Shown piece after piece: positions 14,801-21,638 of a stretch of DNA of 25,682 nucleotides. Both the position numbers and the translations under genes were made by a program. Location: assembly GCA_041695045.1 (NCBI GenBank), contig JBGFRR010000005.1, positions 1 to 25,682 of the forward strand. The letters run 5' to 3'. Position 1 is the first letter of the stretch, and each line of letters begins with the position of its first letter. The notes beneath the pieces were generated by a model that had not been told where the DNA came from, did not search any database, and saw only the letters and a program-made list of their open reading frames with translations. This DNA comes from JBGFRR01 sp041695045 (GTDB lineage Bacteria > Bacteroidota > Ignavibacteria > UBA10030).

Positions 14801-14986
14801 CCATTTGCCGTCGGGGCTGACGCCGACGGCCATCCACGTGCCTTCGGTTGTTTCGATCTCGCTTTCCTGCACAGGGCCGCGCGGCACGGAGACATCCCAC
14901 TTCTCGGGCTGCGTCTTCGGCGCCTCCGTTCGCTGTTGTGCTGCGAGGAACGTGGTGGAACAGAGAAGAATAAGAAGTGAACGCAT
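11801..14986 (-). CDS. Exported beta-propeller (PD40/TolB-like)/amidohydrolase fusion protein
   Basis: The 1061-residue protein starts with a signal peptide (LLILLCSTTFLAAQQ). Residues about 30-630 contain repeated SPDGK(W/R) blocks, e.g. RFSPDGKKIAFTSDRDG, typical of WD40-like PD40 propellers as in TolB and DPP-IV-like peptidases. From about 650 an amidohydrolase domain follows: GKFIMPGIIDVHAHANFGDW with the metal-binding HxH, then an SVKSY lysine, an EHNIPIAP histidine and LGAHGQLQGLGAHWE. It ends with the usual GSLEPGKLADLIVMEKNPL. The combination is a recurrent family of large secreted hydrolases in Bacteroidota-like bacteria with untested substrates, possibly peptides or imides. The start at ATG 14986 follows AAAGGG; an upstream in-frame start would place residues before the signal peptide. 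Confidence 0.88.
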   Translation of the reverse strand: MRSLLILLCSTTFLAAQQRTEAPKTQPEKWDVSVPRGPVQESEIETTEGTWMAVGVSPDGKWVVFDLLGDIYIMPITGGEAKALTSGSAYDVQPRFSPDGKKIAFTSDRDGIDNLWIMNTDGSKLTQITKEKERQVNNPVWTPDGNYLVGRKHYRNTRSLGAGEMWLYHIGGGNGLQLTKRRNWEQDAGEPALSPDGRYLYYSEDVTPGGRFEYNKNPHGIIYVIQRLDRETGRTEQYIRGAGGAVRPQPSPDGKTIAFVRRVHTKSVLFLYDIESGRETPLYDHLDHDQQEAWAIFGVYPGFSWTPDNRHIVIWAKGKIWKVDVRTKQASEIPFRAKAKHAIADAVRFMQDVSPDQFDVKMLRWVTIAPDEKSVVYTALGKLWIRPLPNGTPRRVTKDERSIELFPSFSPDGRWLVYATWNDADMGAIQKVRLDGSGQTKLTTVKGTFVEPSFSPDGKRVVFRKLGGNTLRGNLFSKETGIYWVSADGGTATMITDEGSRPRFAKSGDRVFLFSREGDKNALVSVGLVGEKRRVHLTSDNAQEIVLSPDEQWVGLVERYQAYLAPFPITGQAVSIGPNSTDYPMKKLTRDAANYLSWSGNSKRLYWSLGPELFSRDLTNTFTFVPGAKDPVQEKPDTVGLHIGFRAQTDVPGGIIALVGATVITMNGDEVIPNAAVLVERNRIKAVGPSAHVQIPAAAKRIDVGGKFIMPGIIDVHAHANFGDWSPQTNWMYYANLAFGVTTMHDPSATTDYVFSNSEMIKAGLMVGPRMYSTGTILYGAEGSFKAIVNNLDDAMAHLRRLKAVGAFSVKSYNQPRRDQRQQIIEAARRLEMMVVPEGGSTFFWNMTMVLDGHTGIEHNIPIAPLYNDVVQLVSKSKTGLTPTLVVNFAGLSGEYYWYQHMNVWEHDRLLRFIPRDVVVPRSRRRQMAHEDDYHYIETSRALKRILDAGGKVQLGAHGQLQGLGAHWELWMLQQGGMTNLEAIRAATLHGAEYIGLDRDLGSLEPGKLADLIVMEKNPLENIRNTDSIRYVMLNGRLYDGGTMDEIEPRAKKRGKFWWEE

Positions 14987-15122
14987 GGCAGAACCCTTTC
15001 TGATGGTCAAACAACGTGCCCTAACTTAGAGAGGGAAAACGAGTGATGCAAGCATTTTAGAGGTGTGTCGGGAATTCCTTTTTTGCGTATCTTGAGCCAT
15101 CCAACGGGGAGGCGAAACAACG

Positions 15123-15323
15123 ATGATGACCATCCTTTTGGTTGTCTTTGCGGCAGGACTTGTGTGGTTTGGCGTCCGGTTTTGGAAAAGCATGAGCATC
15201 GCGATGACACCGAGCGCCGAAGAAGACTCCGCACCGCACTCGGATGTCCGACAACAGTTGAAGGAACAACTCGAACAGCAATCTTCCTTCGACGCCAACG
15301 ACTCAACCGGGGAGAAACCATGA
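15123..15323 (+). CDS. Small single-span membrane protein
   Basis: The 66-residue protein has one N-terminal membrane segment (about residues 3-20), then a polar tail ending in a glutamine/glutamate-rich stretch (QQLKEQLEQQ). A ribosome binding site GGGGAGG lies about 10 bases upstream. Its stop (TGA 15321-15323) overlaps the ATGATG start of the next gene, so the two are translationally coupled. No family recognised. It may be a membrane partner or merely a short leader gene for the propeller protein. Confidence 0.6.
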   Translation: MMTILLVVFAAGLVWFGVRFWKSMSIAMTPSAEEDSAPHSDVRQQLKEQLEQQSSFDANDSTGEKP

Positions 15324-16216
15324 TGCGAACCCTTACCCTTCTCTCTGCAATCTCCTTCACACTCTGCTTTTCCCGCCAGCTTCCACCATCGAGCGACATC
15401 TTCCTCGCCTCCGTTCGCGTAACGGACGGCGCAGTAACGATGGGGAAACCCGTGAACATCACGGCGCGCGCAGGATATGACAACCAGCCGTCGTTCCTGC
15501 CCGATGGGAGCGGCATTCTGTATACGGCGATTCAGACCGACCCAAGGGGACCGCAAGCGCCGACACAGACCGACATCTTCCGATATAACATCGGTGCGCG
15601 CGCGACAACGCGCGTGACGGCCACGCCCGAAAGCGAATATTCCCCAACCGTGATGCCGAACGGAGCAGCGTTCTCCGTGATTCGTGTCGAACCGGATTCC
15701 ACGCAACGGCTGTGGAGCTTTGCACGCGACGGCTCGAAACCGACGGTACTTCTCACCGACATCAAGCCCGTCGGTTATCACGCGTGGGTGGATGATTCCA
15801 CGGTGGCGTTGTTCGTGTTGGGTACTCCGCCGACATTGCAAATAGCCTCGCTCAGAACGGGAAAAGCCGCTGTGGTGGCACATAGTATCGGGCGGTCGCT
15901 GCACAAGATTCCTGGTAGGCGAGCGGTGGGATTCGTCCACAAGAAATCGCAGGATGAATGGTGGATTATGGAATTCGATGTCGCGTCCGGCACGACGACA
16001 CCACTTGCGCGAACGCTTCCTAACAGCGAAGACATCGCCTGGATGCCGGATGGATCGGTGGTGATGGGGGCAAGCTCGAAGCTGTTCCGCCACGACCTGC
16101 GTCAGGGGTCGGAGTGGAAGGAGATCGCCGATTGGACCGGCGCGGGCATCAAGGGGATCACCCGTATAGCGGTCAGTCCGAGGGGAGACTGGATTGCGAT
16201 TGTTGGGGCGGAGTGA
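15320..16216 (+). CDS. Exported TolB/PD40-like beta-propeller protein
   Basis: The 298-residue protein has a signal peptide (LTLLSAISFTLCFS) and propeller-like repeats: GYDNQPSFLPDGSGILYT, then SEYSPTVMPNGAAFSVIR, then the closing AVSPRGDWIAIVG. It lacks any enzymatic domain. It probably acts as a periplasmic or surface scaffold or sensor; TolB-like proteins bind other proteins. It is coupled to the small membrane protein upstream by overlap, and divergent from the propeller/amidohydrolase gene, which uses a similar fold. The start ATGATG at 15320 is chosen over a longer frame from 15065 because it begins the signal peptide. Confidence 0.78.
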   Translation: MMRTLTLLSAISFTLCFSRQLPPSSDIFLASVRVTDGAVTMGKPVNITARAGYDNQPSFLPDGSGILYTAIQTDPRGPQAPTQTDIFRYNIGARATTRVTATPESEYSPTVMPNGAAFSVIRVEPDSTQRLWSFARDGSKPTVLLTDIKPVGYHAWVDDSTVALFVLGTPPTLQIASLRTGKAAVVAHSIGRSLHKIPGRRAVGFVHKKSQDEWWIMEFDVASGTTTPLARTLPNSEDIAWMPDGSVVMGASSKLFRHDLRQGSEWKEIADWTGAGIKGITRIAVSPRGDWIAIVGAE

Positions 16217-16290
16217 GAGTGTTTCTTCTACCGTGCGAAGGACGTCGTAAGAGCGCGTTGATCCTTCGGACGGTTATCCGAAAAAAGCAA

Positions 16291-16325
16291 AACGCCCCGT
16301 CCGCCGTATAGGCGGACGGGGCGTT
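16291..16325 (-). terminator. Strong Rho-independent terminator after ferritin
   Basis: A perfect 15-bp stem (AACGCCCCGTCCGCC at 16291-16305, its complement at 16311-16325) with a 5-base loop is followed on the minus strand by a T-rich tract (TTGCTTTTTT). It lies 21 bases after the ferritin stop. It may also limit plus-strand read-through from the propeller gene ending at 16216. Confidence 0.88.
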
Positions 16326-16346
16326 CGCCTTTGTATCCGTTTGCAG

Positions 16347-16838
16347 TCAGCTCTCGCGCGAAGCAAGCTGACGATCCAACATAATCATCGCCGACGGGGC
16401 ATCGCTGATGAGCTTCAGCGTTTCGATGATGTCGGATGCCGTTTTCTCCTCTTCCACCTGTTCCGTAATGAACCACTGCAGCATCACCTGCGTCGGGTAG
16501 TCCTTCTTCTTTTGTGCTAACTCGTAGAGGCTATTAATCATCGCGGAGACTTTCTGCTCGTGCTCGAGGACTTGCTTCATCACGTCGAGCGGTTTCTTGA
16601 ATGTTGCCGGAGGTTTGTCAATTGCCTCCAGCGTGACCCGCGCGCCATGCTGATTCACATACTCAAAAATCTTCATCGCGTGTCCCCACTCCTCCTTACT
16701 CTGGACTTTCATCCAATGCGCAAAGCCGGGGAGGATCACGTTCTCAAAATGAGCAGCCATAGAAAGATAGAGGTAGGACGAAAACATTTCAGCGTTCATC
16801 TGGTTGTTCAACGCCGACAGCATTTTGTTCGATACCAT
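16347..16838 (-). CDS. ftnA: Ferritin, non-heme iron storage protein
   Basis: The 163-residue protein is a classic bacterial ferritin that oxidises Fe(II) and stores the mineral in a 24-subunit cage. The ferroxidase residues fall exactly where expected from E. coli FtnA: Glu17, Glu50, His53, Glu94, Gln127 and Glu130, plus Glu126 and Glu129 nearby. Length is normal. The start has AAGGAG nine bases upstream. It follows the TRAP transporter genes on the same strand after 74 bases and is closed by a strong terminator, so it may be partly co-transcribed with dctM or have its own promoter in that gap. No Fur box was recognised. Confidence 0.95.
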   Translation of the reverse strand: MVSNKMLSALNNQMNAEMFSSYLYLSMAAHFENVILPGFAHWMKVQSKEEWGHAMKIFEYVNQHGARVTLEAIDKPPATFKKPLDVMKQVLEHEQKVSAMINSLYELAQKKKDYPTQVMLQWFITEQVEEEKTASDIIETLKLISDAPSAMIMLDRQLASRES

Positions 16839-16912
16839 AGTTGTGAGCTCCTTTCTGGTTCGTTCAACGTGGCTTTAATGTAAAAAATCGTCCGCCCAAT
16901 CGCCGCCCTCGT

Positions 16913-18193
16913 TCAACGCACGCCGATGCGTTCGACAAGCCACAGACTCAGTTCCGGCACGTAGGTGATAATCAACAGCGCAATGAGAAGAAGGCCGATG
17001 AATGTCAGCACCGATTTCGCCACCTCAAGGAGGGGGCGTTGGAACCGAAGGCTGGAGAGAAAGAGATTCAATCCCACCGGCGGCGTCATGTAGCCGATTT
17101 CGAGATTTGTCAGGAAGATGATGCCGAGATGGATGGGATGGACGTCGAACTCCGCCGCAATCGGGAGAATGAGCGGCACAACGACGATGATGGCGGAGAA
17201 GATGTCCATCGTCATCCCAACGACAAGCAGGAACACATTGAGGATGATGAGAAACATGAAGCGACTGTCGACATGCTGGTGGACGAACTCGAACAGCTTC
17301 TGCGGCACTTCCTCGTCGATCAGATAGTTCGTCAGCCCGAGCGCTGTGCCGAGGATGGCAAGGATCGCTCCGACGAGCAGCATGCTTTCTTTCATCACAC
17401 GCGGCAGGCCTTTGGTGAGGCTCAAGTCTTTGTAGATGAATACCACGACGATGAGCACATAGAATGCGATGACCGCCGAGGCCTCTGTGGCCGTAAAGAA
17501 CCCGCCGTAAATCCCGCCGATAATAATGATGGGGATGGGGATTTCCCACGCTGCTGCGCGTGCGGCCTGGAGAACATTCTGCACGGAAAACTTCGTGCGG
17601 GGAACGGAGTGCTTCACCCCCACACGCATGCTGTACGCCGCAAGGATAGCAACCAGCAGCAGGCCGGGAATAATTCCTGCCACAAACAACTGGTCGATGC
17701 TCGTGCGGGACACAAGGCCGTAGAGAATAATCGGCAAGCTCGGCGGGAACAAGAGGCCGAGACTTCCCGACGCGGTGACAAGCCCTAACGAGAACTGTTC
17801 CGGATACATTTCCTTGAGGAGCACCGGATACAACAGCCCGCCGAGCGCAACGATCGTAACGCCGGAAGCGCCGGTGAACGCCGTGAAGAACGCGCACGTC
17901 GCAAGCACCACAATCGCCAGTCCACCCGGCAACCATCCGAACACTGCCCGCGCAAGGTTGACGAGACGTTGCGGTGAATTGCTCTCAGCCAACATGTAGC
18001 CGGCAAAGGTGAAGAGCGGGATGGCGAGCAGGGTGGGATTCTCAGCGATACGATACAGCTCAACAATGACCGCGGCAGTGTCGATATCCGCGCGGTAGAA
18101 AGCAATCAAAGCGATGGCGCCAATGATGGAGAAGAGCGGCGCTCCGCAGAAGGCGACGACGACGAGGCCGAGAATGATGAGCGCGAGTTCCAT
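16913..18193 (-). CDS. dctM: TRAP transporter large permease, DctM family
   Basis: The 426-residue integral membrane protein (about 11-12 hydrophobic segments) is the main transport subunit of a tripartite ATP-independent periplasmic transporter, driven by an ion gradient. Family stretches are AIPLFTFAGYMLAES near the N-terminus, SLGLLFPPSLPIILYG in the middle and EIGYMTPPVGLNLFL near the C-terminus. The start ATG 18193 overlaps the dctQ stop by one base (TGATG); a longer frame to 18301 lies inside dctQ and is rejected. It is the last transporter gene of the operon tatT-dctP-dctQ-dctM. Confidence 0.93.
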   Translation of the reverse strand: MELALIILGLVVVAFCGAPLFSIIGAIALIAFYRADIDTAAVIVELYRIAENPTLLAIPLFTFAGYMLAESNSPQRLVNLARAVFGWLPGGLAIVVLATCAFFTAFTGASGVTIVALGGLLYPVLLKEMYPEQFSLGLVTASGSLGLLFPPSLPIILYGLVSRTSIDQLFVAGIIPGLLLVAILAAYSMRVGVKHSVPRTKFSVQNVLQAARAAAWEIPIPIIIIGGIYGGFFTATEASAVIAFYVLIVVVFIYKDLSLTKGLPRVMKESMLLVGAILAILGTALGLTNYLIDEEVPQKLFEFVHQHVDSRFMFLIILNVFLLVVGMTMDIFSAIIVVVPLILPIAAEFDVHPIHLGIIFLTNLEIGYMTPPVGLNLFLSSLRFQRPLLEVAKSVLTFIGLLLIALLIITYVPELSLWLVERIGVR

Positions 18194-18687
18194 CACTCGG
18201 CTCCTCCGCGCACAGCCGCATGAGCATCGGCGGCAGCCCGCACGAGAAAGTGGAAGACAAGCAGGGCAAACCCACCGGGAATAATCAGCTGCACATACCA
18301 CGCGGGAATATCCTGATACACCAGCGTTCCGCTCTCGCGCTCAAGCTCCACAAAGGTGATCGATGCTTGAACGAGGAATCCGCACACAACCGCGGCAAAG
18401 AGATTGGTAAGGACGCGAATAGCCGACTTGACGCGCGGGGAAAGGAATCGCGTGAAGGCGTCGATGGCGATGTGGCGCTCCTGACTTGTGGCGAGCGCTG
18501 CGCCGAGGAAGCCCATCCACAGCACGAGGTGACGGAGGAAAATGTCGCCCCAGAGAATGCCTGTGGAGAAGAAGTTGCGGAGGACGACTTGAAGGAACGC
18601 CATCACCACCATGACGGCGAGCATCACGACGAGCAGGATGCCTTCAACCCGATTGAGGGAGGCGTCAAGTCGTGTGAGGAGTTTCAT
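18193..18687 (-). CDS. dctQ: TRAP transporter small permease, DctQ family
   Basis: The 164-residue protein has four predicted membrane segments (about 18-38, 47-65, 90-110 and 131-150). It carries the family-like stretch VVLRNFFSTGILWGDIFLRHLVLW and then TSQERHIAIDAF. It partners DctM in the inner membrane. It is coupled at both ends: its ATG overlaps the dctP stop by 4 bases (ATGA) and its stop overlaps the dctM start by one base. Confidence 0.92.
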   Translation of the reverse strand: MKLLTRLDASLNRVEGILLVVMLAVMVVMAFLQVVLRNFFSTGILWGDIFLRHLVLWMGFLGAALATSQERHIAIDAFTRFLSPRVKSAIRVLTNLFAAVVCGFLVQASITFVELERESGTLVYQDIPAWYVQLIIPGGFALLVFHFLVRAAADAHAAVRGGAE

Positions 18688-19691
18688 CGGTTGGCCGGTC
18701 TGTTGTTGCGGAACTCCTCCAGCGCACGCTCAACACGCACGAGGAACTCTTCGTTGTACAACCTTCCCACTAATGAGCGCCGTGCACGTCTCCCCACATC
18801 GACGTAGTACGCAACATCGTTGCCGTCTACTTTCTGCACCCTGAGCCCGGCTTTCGTAAGCTGTTGGAACGCTTCGCGGTTGTCCTTGCGGCTGATCTGC
18901 GTCAGCTTCGACATGTATATCGTACCGTTTCGCAGGAGAATCTCTTGAAGGTCCGGCGACAGACGGTCGAACGCGCGCTTGGACATGAGCACTGCGCCGG
19001 CCGAGATTGCTAAGGGCACATCAACGACGAACTTTGCGCGTGTGTGCCATTGCAGCGCTACGGCCGCGTACGGGGGAGCGTAAAACGCGTCGACCAGCCC
19101 CGTCTGCAGCGAGGTCATCACATCGGGAAAGGCAACGGGAATCGGCGAGACACCCAATGTGCGGAAGATAGCATCCGCGACAGGGTCGCCTTCCCACGCC
19201 CACATCTTGATTCGCTTCAGGTCGTCCGGCTTGGTAATGGGGACGTTGGTGAACACATGAACAAAGCCGACCTCCGCCCAGCCTAACAGGACGAATCCCC
19301 CTTCTTCAAATGCCTGACGGAATTCATCATCAAATTGTTGATAGAGGTAATCACTCTCTTCATACGAGCGGGCGAGAAACGGCGCGTCGAGGATGCGGAC
19401 TTTCGGTGCAATCTCCCCCATCCCCACTCCCGCAAAACCTCCGGCATCCAGTTGACCGAGGCGGATTCGTCGCAGGACGGACCGCTCATCCCCTTGCGCA
19501 CCGCTGTGGTAGATGCGGAACCCCACACGGCCTCCACTCTCTTTCCGCACGGCTGCATCATATTCGCGCATAACATTCAGCCACGAACTTCCCTCCGGCG
19601 CAATGGTCGCGAACTTGATCGTCTGCTGCTGGCCAATGACTGCTGTGAGTGAAACCGCTGTGAGAACGAGGAGTTTCTGTAGTACTTTCAC
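18684..19691 (-). CDS. dctP: TRAP transporter periplasmic substrate-binding protein, DctP family
   Basis: The 335-residue protein has a cleavable signal peptide (VLTAVSLTAVIG) and the DctP fold signatures: IKFATIAPEGSSWLNVMREY, GGRVGFRIYHSGAQGDERSVL, and DDLKRIKMWAWEGD in the ligand-binding hinge. The usual RxR-type arginine contact with carboxylate ligands is replaced here by KMWAWEGDP. This suggests a ligand other than a simple C4-dicarboxylate, though I cannot name it. It starts with GTG at 19691 after AAGGA. The neighbouring tatT gene marks this as a TPAT-type system, whose binding protein associates with a TPR lipoprotein. Confidence 0.92.
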   Translation of the reverse strand: MKVLQKLLVLTAVSLTAVIGQQQTIKFATIAPEGSSWLNVMREYDAAVRKESGGRVGFRIYHSGAQGDERSVLRRIRLGQLDAGGFAGVGMGEIAPKVRILDAPFLARSYEESDYLYQQFDDEFRQAFEEGGFVLLGWAEVGFVHVFTNVPITKPDDLKRIKMWAWEGDPVADAIFRTLGVSPIPVAFPDVMTSLQTGLVDAFYAPPYAAVALQWHTRAKFVVDVPLAISAGAVLMSKRAFDRLSPDLQEILLRNGTIYMSKLTQISRKDNREAFQQLTKAGLRVQKVDGNDVAYYVDVGRRARRSLVGRLYNEEFLVRVERALEEFRNNRPANR

Positions 19692-19718
19692 GTGTGCATT
19701 CCTTTGTGGTGAGCTCTG

Positions 19719-20600
19719 TTATTCGTCTTCGAACAGCTCGTGTTCTTGCGCCCGGAGCTGTGCCGCTTTGCGTTTTGCAACCGCGTTTGCCAATCGCGCT
19801 TCCGGCAGTATATCGAGCGGCGCGGCTTCAACCGTCTTCAACAACGCATCGAACAGCTCCCGTTCCTGCACTTGCACGGCATACGTCTTCGCGTAGTACA
19901 CGTGGGCTAAGAGAAACTTCCCCTCCGTCAGCGCGAGGCATTGCTCGAAGTGGTGTTTCGCAACATCCGACTTCCCTCCCATGACGACGGGAATGCTGCC
20001 GTGGATCGAGCCGAAATACAGGTGCGCGCCCGCGTAGTAGTATGCCGGGTCGTGCTGCAGCACAAACTCCATCATCGCGTTCACTCTCGGCAGATCTGCC
20101 AGTGCCTGCACGCTCGCGCGCGTCATGTTGATGTAATTGCCCCACCCGAACGCCGTCCAGAACACCGCAGGCACGTCGCTTCGTGACAATGAGGCGAGCG
20201 CGGCATTGAAACTCTGCAAATCTCCCTCCACCGCATCTCGAAACCGCTTGTTCTGTGTGAGCAGGCGGAGTCCGTAATCGCGTCCGCGCAGGTAGAAGGC
20301 GCGCGCACGTTCCACGTCCTCATCTTCCACAAACGCCAGCGCATACGCGCTGTATCCCTGACTTGCCAACAGGGGCAATCTATCGTTGTCGGGATCGGCC
20401 TTGATCAGCGCGTCGATGAGCTTCAGGTTGGAACCGAGCGCCCCCTGCGCAAGTTGAAGGTCGCTTTCCTCATTGAACGCTTCAAGCCCATAGTCCATAA
20501 TCCCGCCGACAGTCCGGAGGGCAAACCGTTGGACACATCCCGAAAGGGCAACGACGACAAGAACGAGAAGAAGTGAACGGAGTGTGCGGGAGTGAGTCAT
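19719..20600 (-). CDS. tatT: TatT-like TPR lipoprotein of a TPAT TRAP system
   Basis: The 293-residue protein has a lipobox ALSGC (Cys22), so it is anchored to a membrane facing the periplasm. Its body is alpha-helical (ERARAFYLRGRDYGLRLL, FGWGNYINMTRAS, AHLYFGSIHGSIPVVMGG) and matches the TRAP-associated TatT family, which assembles as a trimer holding the DctP-like protein in Treponema. The start at ATG 20600 gives a proper signal peptide; an upstream in-frame ATG at 20651 adds residues ahead of it. It is first in the operon and lies 27 bases before dctP. TPAT systems are proposed to carry hydrophobic or lipid-like ligands, which fits an envelope-exposed transporter. Confidence 0.88.
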   Translation of the reverse strand: MTHSRTLRSLLLVLVVVALSGCVQRFALRTVGGIMDYGLEAFNEESDLQLAQGALGSNLKLIDALIKADPDNDRLPLLASQGYSAYALAFVEDEDVERARAFYLRGRDYGLRLLTQNKRFRDAVEGDLQSFNAALASLSRSDVPAVFWTAFGWGNYINMTRASVQALADLPRVNAMMEFVLQHDPAYYYAGAHLYFGSIHGSIPVVMGGKSDVAKHHFEQCLALTEGKFLLAHVYYAKTYAVQVQERELFDALLKTVEAAPLDILPEARLANAVAKRKAAQLRAQEHELFEDE

Positions 20601-20647
20601 GGAAGTTGGAATCAGTGCGGGAAAATATAGTGAAAATTGAACGGGAG

Positions 20648-20854
20648 TCAAAGGAACGACACAGAAACGGAACGACTGCTCGGGCGCGTGACGTCCGTGA
20701 GCAAGTTAATATCAAGCATGGCGCTGACATCCTCCTTCCCTGCAACACTCATCAACAGAAGAAACGCTTCCTTGATTTTCCTCCCAATTTTCGCCATGTT
20801 GAGCTTGTTGCGAGGTCGTTCATAATCCCACAATTGCATCTGTTGGCGGAGCAC
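20648..20854 (-). CDS. Possible small ORF or C-terminal gene remnant
   Basis: On the minus strand an open frame ending at TGA 20648 reads like real protein: QQMQLWDYERPRNKLNMAKIG, then KIKEAFLLLMSVAGKEDVSA, with natural codon choice. A GTG at 20854 or ATG at 20839 could start it; neither has a ribosome binding site. The frame stays open upstream, antisense to the lpxH-like gene, where it no longer looks natural. It may be the tail of a gene whose front was lost when lpxH became its neighbour, or a short leader gene of the tatT operon. No family recognised. Confidence 0.25.
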   Translation of the reverse strand: MLRQQMQLWDYERPRNKLNMAKIGRKIKEAFLLLMSVAGKEDVSAMLDINLLTDVTRPSSRSVSVSFL

Positions 20855-20884
20855 GGGGTAGTCCGCTGAAGTTCCCGCGAGTGC

Positions 20885-21637
20885 ATGCGCAAGATCTACT
20901 TTTTCTCCGACGCCCATCTCGGCCTCACCTCCCACAACGACGACCGGAAGAAGGAACGGGCGATCGTCCGGTTTCTTGAAGCGGTTGGCAAGGACGGCAA
21001 GGAGCTGTTCATCGTCGGCGATTTGTTCGACTACTGGTTCGAGTACCGCACCGTGGTGCCGAAGGGCTACTTTCGGCTCTTCACGGCACTGGCCGACCTT
21101 AACGAGCGCGGTGTGCGTCTCACCTATCTGGCGGGCAATCATGATTTTTGGTTGAAGACGTACTTCCGCGACGAGCTCGGCATGCAGATCGCACTCGACC
21201 CGATCGAACGAACGTTCAACGGCAAGCGTTTCTATATTCACCATGGCGACGGCGTGCTACAAAGAGAGACGGGCTACAAGATTCTCAAACGGATTCTCCG
21301 CAATCGCGTCAACATCTGGCTCTTCTCGCTGCTGCATCCCGACCTTGGCAGTCGCATCGCTCGCTGGTCGAGCCGCACCAGCCGCTCGCATACCAGTAAA
21401 AAGACGCACGAAGAGCACGGCATGGCCGAGTTTGCACAAGAGAAACTGAACGAAGGATTCGACTACGTGATTATGGGACACTACCACCAGCCGATGTACC
21501 GGAACCTCAACGGCGGGGTTTACGTCAATTTGGGAGATTGGATTGACTCGTACACCTATGCGGTGTTCGACGGAAAACAACTGGAGCTCAAGACGTGGCA
21601 GAAGGATAACGGGGCACTGAGAACAAAACAACGATAG
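20885..21637 (+). CDS. lpxH: UDP-2,3-diacylglucosamine diphosphatase, LpxH-like
   Basis: The 250-residue protein is a calcineurin-like metallophosphoesterase. Metal ligands are SDAHLG (Asp9, His11), GDLFDYWFEY (Asp46), GNHD (Asn85, His86), HHGD (His120) and GHYHQP near residue 200. GDLFDYWFEY is typical of LpxH and its relatives, which hydrolyse UDP-diacylglucosamine to lipid X in lipid A synthesis at the cytoplasmic face of the inner membrane. A basic segment (RIARWSSRTSRSH) before the last motif could contact the membrane, as the LpxH cap does. Its stop (TAG 21635-21637) is one base before the PBP1A start, so the two form an envelope-biogenesis operon. Other phosphoesterases cannot be wholly excluded. 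Confidence 0.85.
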   Translation: MRKIYFFSDAHLGLTSHNDDRKKERAIVRFLEAVGKDGKELFIVGDLFDYWFEYRTVVPKGYFRLFTALADLNERGVRLTYLAGNHDFWLKTYFRDELGMQIALDPIERTFNGKRFYIHHGDGVLQRETGYKILKRILRNRVNIWLFSLLHPDLGSRIARWSSRTSRSHTSKKTHEEHGMAEFAQEKLNEGFDYVIMGHYHQPMYRNLNGGVYVNLGDWIDSYTYAVFDGKQLELKTWQKDNGALRTKQR

Positions 21638-21638
21638 C

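Noticed and set aside
17039..17788. Long plus-strand open frame antisense to dctM.
   Set aside because: Extremely charged, low-complexity translation typical of the antisense of membrane-protein codons.
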